Shown here in pieces: positions 8,400-10,578 of a DNA stretch of 10,578 bases (its first letter is position 1; every line of letters starts with the position of its first letter). The translations under genes were made by a program, and so were the position numbers. Source of the DNA: Anaerolineales bacterium UBA3001 (GTDB lineage Bacteria > Chloroflexota > Anaerolineae > Anaerolineales > UBA11657); assembly GCA_002346435.1 (NCBI GenBank), contig DDZT01000090.1, positions 1 through 10,578 of the forward strand. Direction: 5' to 3'. The notes under the pieces are model-generated. The model made no database searches. It worked only from the letters and a program-made list of their open reading frames with translations, and was not told where the DNA came from.

Positions 8400-8405
8400 A
8401 TCAAT

Positions 8406-8410
8406 TCACC
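8406..8410 (-). promoter_or_regulatory. Ribosome binding site of the molybdoenzyme gene
   Basis: GGTGA on the minus strand lies six bases before the ATG at 8399, inside the 19-base gap that follows the ferredoxin-NrfD stop codon. It fixes the start and so supports the absence of an N-terminal Tat signal. Confidence 0.6.
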
Positions 8411-8418
8411 ATATACAG

Positions 8419-10035
8419 TTAGCTATTGGGGGGGTCTTGCCCTGCCAGTATGAACCCATACTCATAACAAAACAGCCCGACCAATGCACAAGCTCCCGCA
8501 ATCGAGCCAAATCCAGCACCTTCTATTACCAACAATAACAACGGCACAACATGTCCAAAGAGCGCAGCACCTGCCCGAAACCAATGCCTATAATTTCCTG
8601 ACAGCAGCGATTGATTCGCAATCCGAAATGATGTTGACGGTGTCCGAACCCCAAAATGTTCATGAAATATAATGCCTCCACTTACAACTAGTCCACACGT
8701 TAACACAACCGCAGAATATCCATATATATTGCTAAAACCATCCAGCATCTCAACAATGATTAAACATATTGCAGAACCCGCTACAATAGCCTGCACTCCC
8801 ATGTGTAGTGGTAAAAATTTACCTTGCCAAAATTCTCGTCCTTTTGCCTGGCGAAAAAGATACGCAGTGTAAACAGCAGTACATACTGCCAGACTCGATG
8901 TAGTAACTCCCCAAATCATAAAAACTGGCGGATTTAGCATCATATTTGCAACAGAAACAAGCCCTTCTACACCAAAATAAACTCCAAGAATAACCCCTAG
9001 AACCAATCCCAAAACAGCTCCAAAGCCAACCAAAAGAAATGCTCCTTTGGAGAGCCAGCTACCCCACTGAGGCCTCATGATAACGCGCAAGAAACGTTCT
9101 GGACGCTCAAGGTCGACACAAAGAAAAGCGCCGGTCGCTATCGTTGCAAGTAGTGCGATAGACCCCATAATTCTAGCGAAAATATCGCCAATATCTACTA
9201 AACCCATGGCGATAGCACCAATCATCATTAGGTAGGTGCCCGCAGCAATTGCCTTAGTAGTCAAATAAGCCGCAACAGGCCAGTGCCAAGCTTTTTTATG
9301 ATTCACGTCGTACGAGACTTGAACCATGTGCTCAGCAACCTTTCCACCAATCTGAACAGGGCCAGCATCAGCAACACTTCGATTCGTATTACTATTGATA
9401 CCATAATTTGATTTATCGGTATTCACGTCGCCGACATCAGACCACATATATGTTGACGGCTTCTCGACCGCGATATTTGGGTCTAGCGTGACACGCGATC
9501 CCTCAATATAAAACAGGTTTGGCCTTGTTCTGCTCTCTGGTTTTCTTACTTTAACTTTATTGTTATCAATTAGTTGCCGAATCCGTGATTGCGGATCGTC
9601 TATATCACCAGAGATAATTGCCTGCTCCGGGCATACGACAACACAAGCCGGTTCAAGTCCTAGCTCGGTTCTGTGAGCACAATAATGACATTTTGCAGCC
9701 GTAAGCGAGTCAGGGTCAATATAAATTGCGTCGTATGGACACGCCTGTAGGCACGCCTTGCACCCTATACAGGCATCACTATCAAAATCTACGATACCAT
9801 CTGATCGCTTAAACATAGCAGTCACCGGGCATATCTCTACACATGGCGGATTAGCGCAATGATTGCACCGTGTAACCTGAAACTCTCGCCCGCTATTAGG
9901 GAAAATACCTGTTTCTACATACTTAACCCATGTTCGATTTACACCCAGAGGCACTTCGTTTTCTGACTTACATGCAGTCGAACAAGCATGACAACCAATA
10001 CAAAGGCGGTTGTCAATAACAAAACCGTAATTCAT
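8419..10035 (-). CDS. Fused four-cluster ferredoxin and NrfD-type membrane subunit
   Basis: This 538-residue protein joins two subunits that are usually separate: the electron-transfer subunit (PsrB/DmsB/SoeB type) and the quinone-reactive membrane anchor (NrfD/PsrC type). Residues 1-140 hold sixteen cysteines in four sets (12/15/18/22, 57/60/65/69, 89/92/95/99, 116/119/131/135), enough for four [4Fe-4S] clusters. A polar linker of about 110 residues follows, rich in Asn, Ser, Thr and Asp around 200-225. From W250-x-W252-P253 to the C-terminus there are about eight hydrophobic segments of NrfD type. There is no signal peptide. A cofactor-loaded Fe-S domain cannot pass the Sec pore, so it should sit in the cytoplasm. 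The probable role is to carry electrons between the downstream molybdoenzyme and the quinone pool. It starts three bases after the thioredoxin reductase stop codon with no Shine-Dalgarno box, suggesting translational coupling. A run of seven C near its 3' end could hide a sequencing error affecting only the last residues. Confidence 0.92.
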   Translation of the reverse strand: MNYGFVIDNRLCIGCHACSTACKSENEVPLGVNRTWVKYVETGIFPNSGREFQVTRCNHCANPPCVEICPVTAMFKRSDGIVDFDSDACIGCKACLQACPYDAIYIDPDSLTAAKCHYCAHRTELGLEPACVVVCPEQAIISGDIDDPQSRIRQLIDNNKVKVRKPESRTRPNLFYIEGSRVTLDPNIAVEKPSTYMWSDVGDVNTDKSNYGINSNTNRSVADAGPVQIGGKVAEHMVQVSYDVNHKKAWHWPVAAYLTTKAIAAGTYLMMIGAIAMGLVDIGDIFARIMGSIALLATIATGAFLCVDLERPERFLRVIMRPQWGSWLSKGAFLLVGFGAVLGLVLGVILGVYFGVEGLVSVANMMLNPPVFMIWGVTTSSLAVCTAVYTAYLFRQAKGREFWQGKFLPLHMGVQAIVAGSAICLIIVEMLDGFSNIYGYSAVVLTCGLVVSGGIIFHEHFGVRTPSTSFRIANQSLLSGNYRHWFRAGAALFGHVVPLLLLVIEGAGFGSIAGACALVGLFCYEYGFILAGQDPPNS

Positions 10036-10038
10036 ATT

Positions 10039-10578
10039 TTATTCATTACTGGCAAGCCATCTCTCCGCATCGATCGCTGCCATACAGCCCGTTCCAGCCG
10101 CGGTAACCGCCTGCCGATATATACTATCGGCTGCGTCGCCACATGCGAACACACCCTCAACGCTAGTGTGAGTGCCAGGCGCAATCGTATCTATGTAGCC
10201 TTCATTATTCATATCCATTTTACCGTTAAATATTTCAGTGTTAGGCGTATGTCCAATTGCAATAAACAATCCACCAACAGACAAGCTCGAAACCTCATTG
10301 GTCTTAACGTTTTTCAAAGAAATTGCTTCCACAGCAGATCCGTCTTCACTAAGAATTTCTTCTACTACACTGTTCCATATGAAATTAATCTTTTTGTTGT
10401 TTAATGCGCGTTTTTGCATAATTGCACTTGCCCTAAGCTCGTCCCTTCTATGAATAACATGTACTGTGCTAGCAAATTTGGTCAAAAACAGCGCCTCTTC
10501 CATTGCAGTGTCACCACCGCCTACTACACCCACGACTCGATCTTTAAAGAAGAACCCATCACATGTAGCGCATGCCGA
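10039..10578 (-). CDS. trxB: Thioredoxin reductase, C-terminal part (gene continues beyond the window)
   Basis: This is the C-terminal 179 residues of a low-molecular-weight thioredoxin reductase, the FAD enzyme that passes NADPH electrons to thioredoxin. The reading frame is open to the window edge and begins inside the redox-active motif SACATCDG, so about the first 130 residues are missing. A GTG at 10531-10533 is an internal valine codon and not a start. Downstream of the CATC pair come the NADPH-binding glycine motif GVVGGGDTA, the HRRDELRA motif that recognises the 2'-phosphate of NADPH, and the C-terminal FAD-binding segment FACGDAAD, followed by the IYRQAVTAAGTGCMAA stretch typical of TrxB. 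The end WLASNE is close to the normal C-terminus. The stop codon is three bases from the next start, so the gene appears to be cotranscribed with the ferredoxin-NrfD, molybdoenzyme and SulP genes. It may supply reduced thiols to that system or merely share its promoter. Ferredoxin-NADP reductase-like relatives lack the CxxC seen here. Confidence 0.93.
   Translation of the reverse strand, partial: SACATCDGFFFKDRVVGVVGGGDTAMEEALFLTKFASTVHVIHRRDELRASAIMQKRALNNKKINFIWNSVVEEILSEDGSAVEAISLKNVKTNEVSSLSVGGLFIAIGHTPNTEIFNGKMDMNNEGYIDTIAPGTHTSVEGVFACGDAADSIYRQAVTAAGTGCMAAIDAERWLASNE

Noticed and set aside
9988..10404. A 138-codon plus-strand open frame
   Set aside because: It is antisense to the 5' end of the ferredoxin-NrfD gene and the thioredoxin reductase gene, both clearly real.
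10531..10533. GTG as the start of a short 164-residue reductase
   Set aside because: The frame stays open upstream to the window edge and encodes the CATCDG redox motif, so the codon is an internal valine of a gene cut by the window.
1..10578. Mobile elements, defence genes, CRISPR, prophage or retroelement signals
   Set aside because: Scanning both strands gave no transposase, integrase, repeat array, long terminal inverted repeats or unknown accessory gene; every large frame is a metabolic or transport gene.

Overview
The window reads as ordinary bacterial chromosome: densely packed, A+T-leaning (judged by eye, not computed) and mostly coded on the minus strand. It holds six complete genes and one cut by the right edge. 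There is no RNA gene, insertion sequence, CRISPR array or phage gene that I can see. The gene mix (a Tat-less molybdoenzyme with a ferredoxin-NrfD partner, a SulP-rhodanese permease, and an oxidised-purine deaminase beside a YgeY-type M20 hydrolase) reminds me of marine heterotrophs such as SAR202-type Chloroflexota. That placement is a guess from gene content, because no phylogenetic marker is present.

Layout, with the minus-strand genes listed in their direction of transcription from the right edge. (1) A sulfur/redox operon, 10578 down to 3380: the 3' part of a thioredoxin reductase gene, a fused four-cluster ferredoxin + NrfD membrane protein, a 943-residue molybdopterin oxidoreductase, and a SulP anion permease carrying STAS and rhodanese domains. 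The gaps are only 3, 19 and 22 bases. (2) A lone plus-strand gene for a small VTT/DedA-like membrane protein (2768-3349), which converges on the operon. (3) A 131-base intergenic stretch, diverging from the VTT gene, with a good minus-strand sigma70-type promoter at 2643-2670. (4) A two-gene purine-catabolism unit, 2636 down to 15: an 8-oxoguanine deaminase-type amidohydrolase and a YgeY-type M20 metallohydrolase.

How the genes may work together. Neither the molybdoenzyme nor its ferredoxin-NrfD partner has a Tat signal. The Fe-S domain is fused upstream of the membrane segments, so the catalytic module should face the cytoplasm. That is the architecture of the cytoplasmic sulfite-oxidising enzyme SoeABC, not of the periplasmic polysulfide, thiosulfate or DMSO reductases. 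With a SulP permease and a rhodanese in the same operon, the simplest hypothesis is cytoplasmic oxidation of a sulfur compound (sulfite or sulfane sulfur) with electrons passed to quinone, and SulP moving sulfate or a related anion. The substrate is inferred and not shown by the sequence. The two genes on the left would deaminate 8-oxoguanine to urate and hydrolyse an amide or ureide further down a purine-degradation route.
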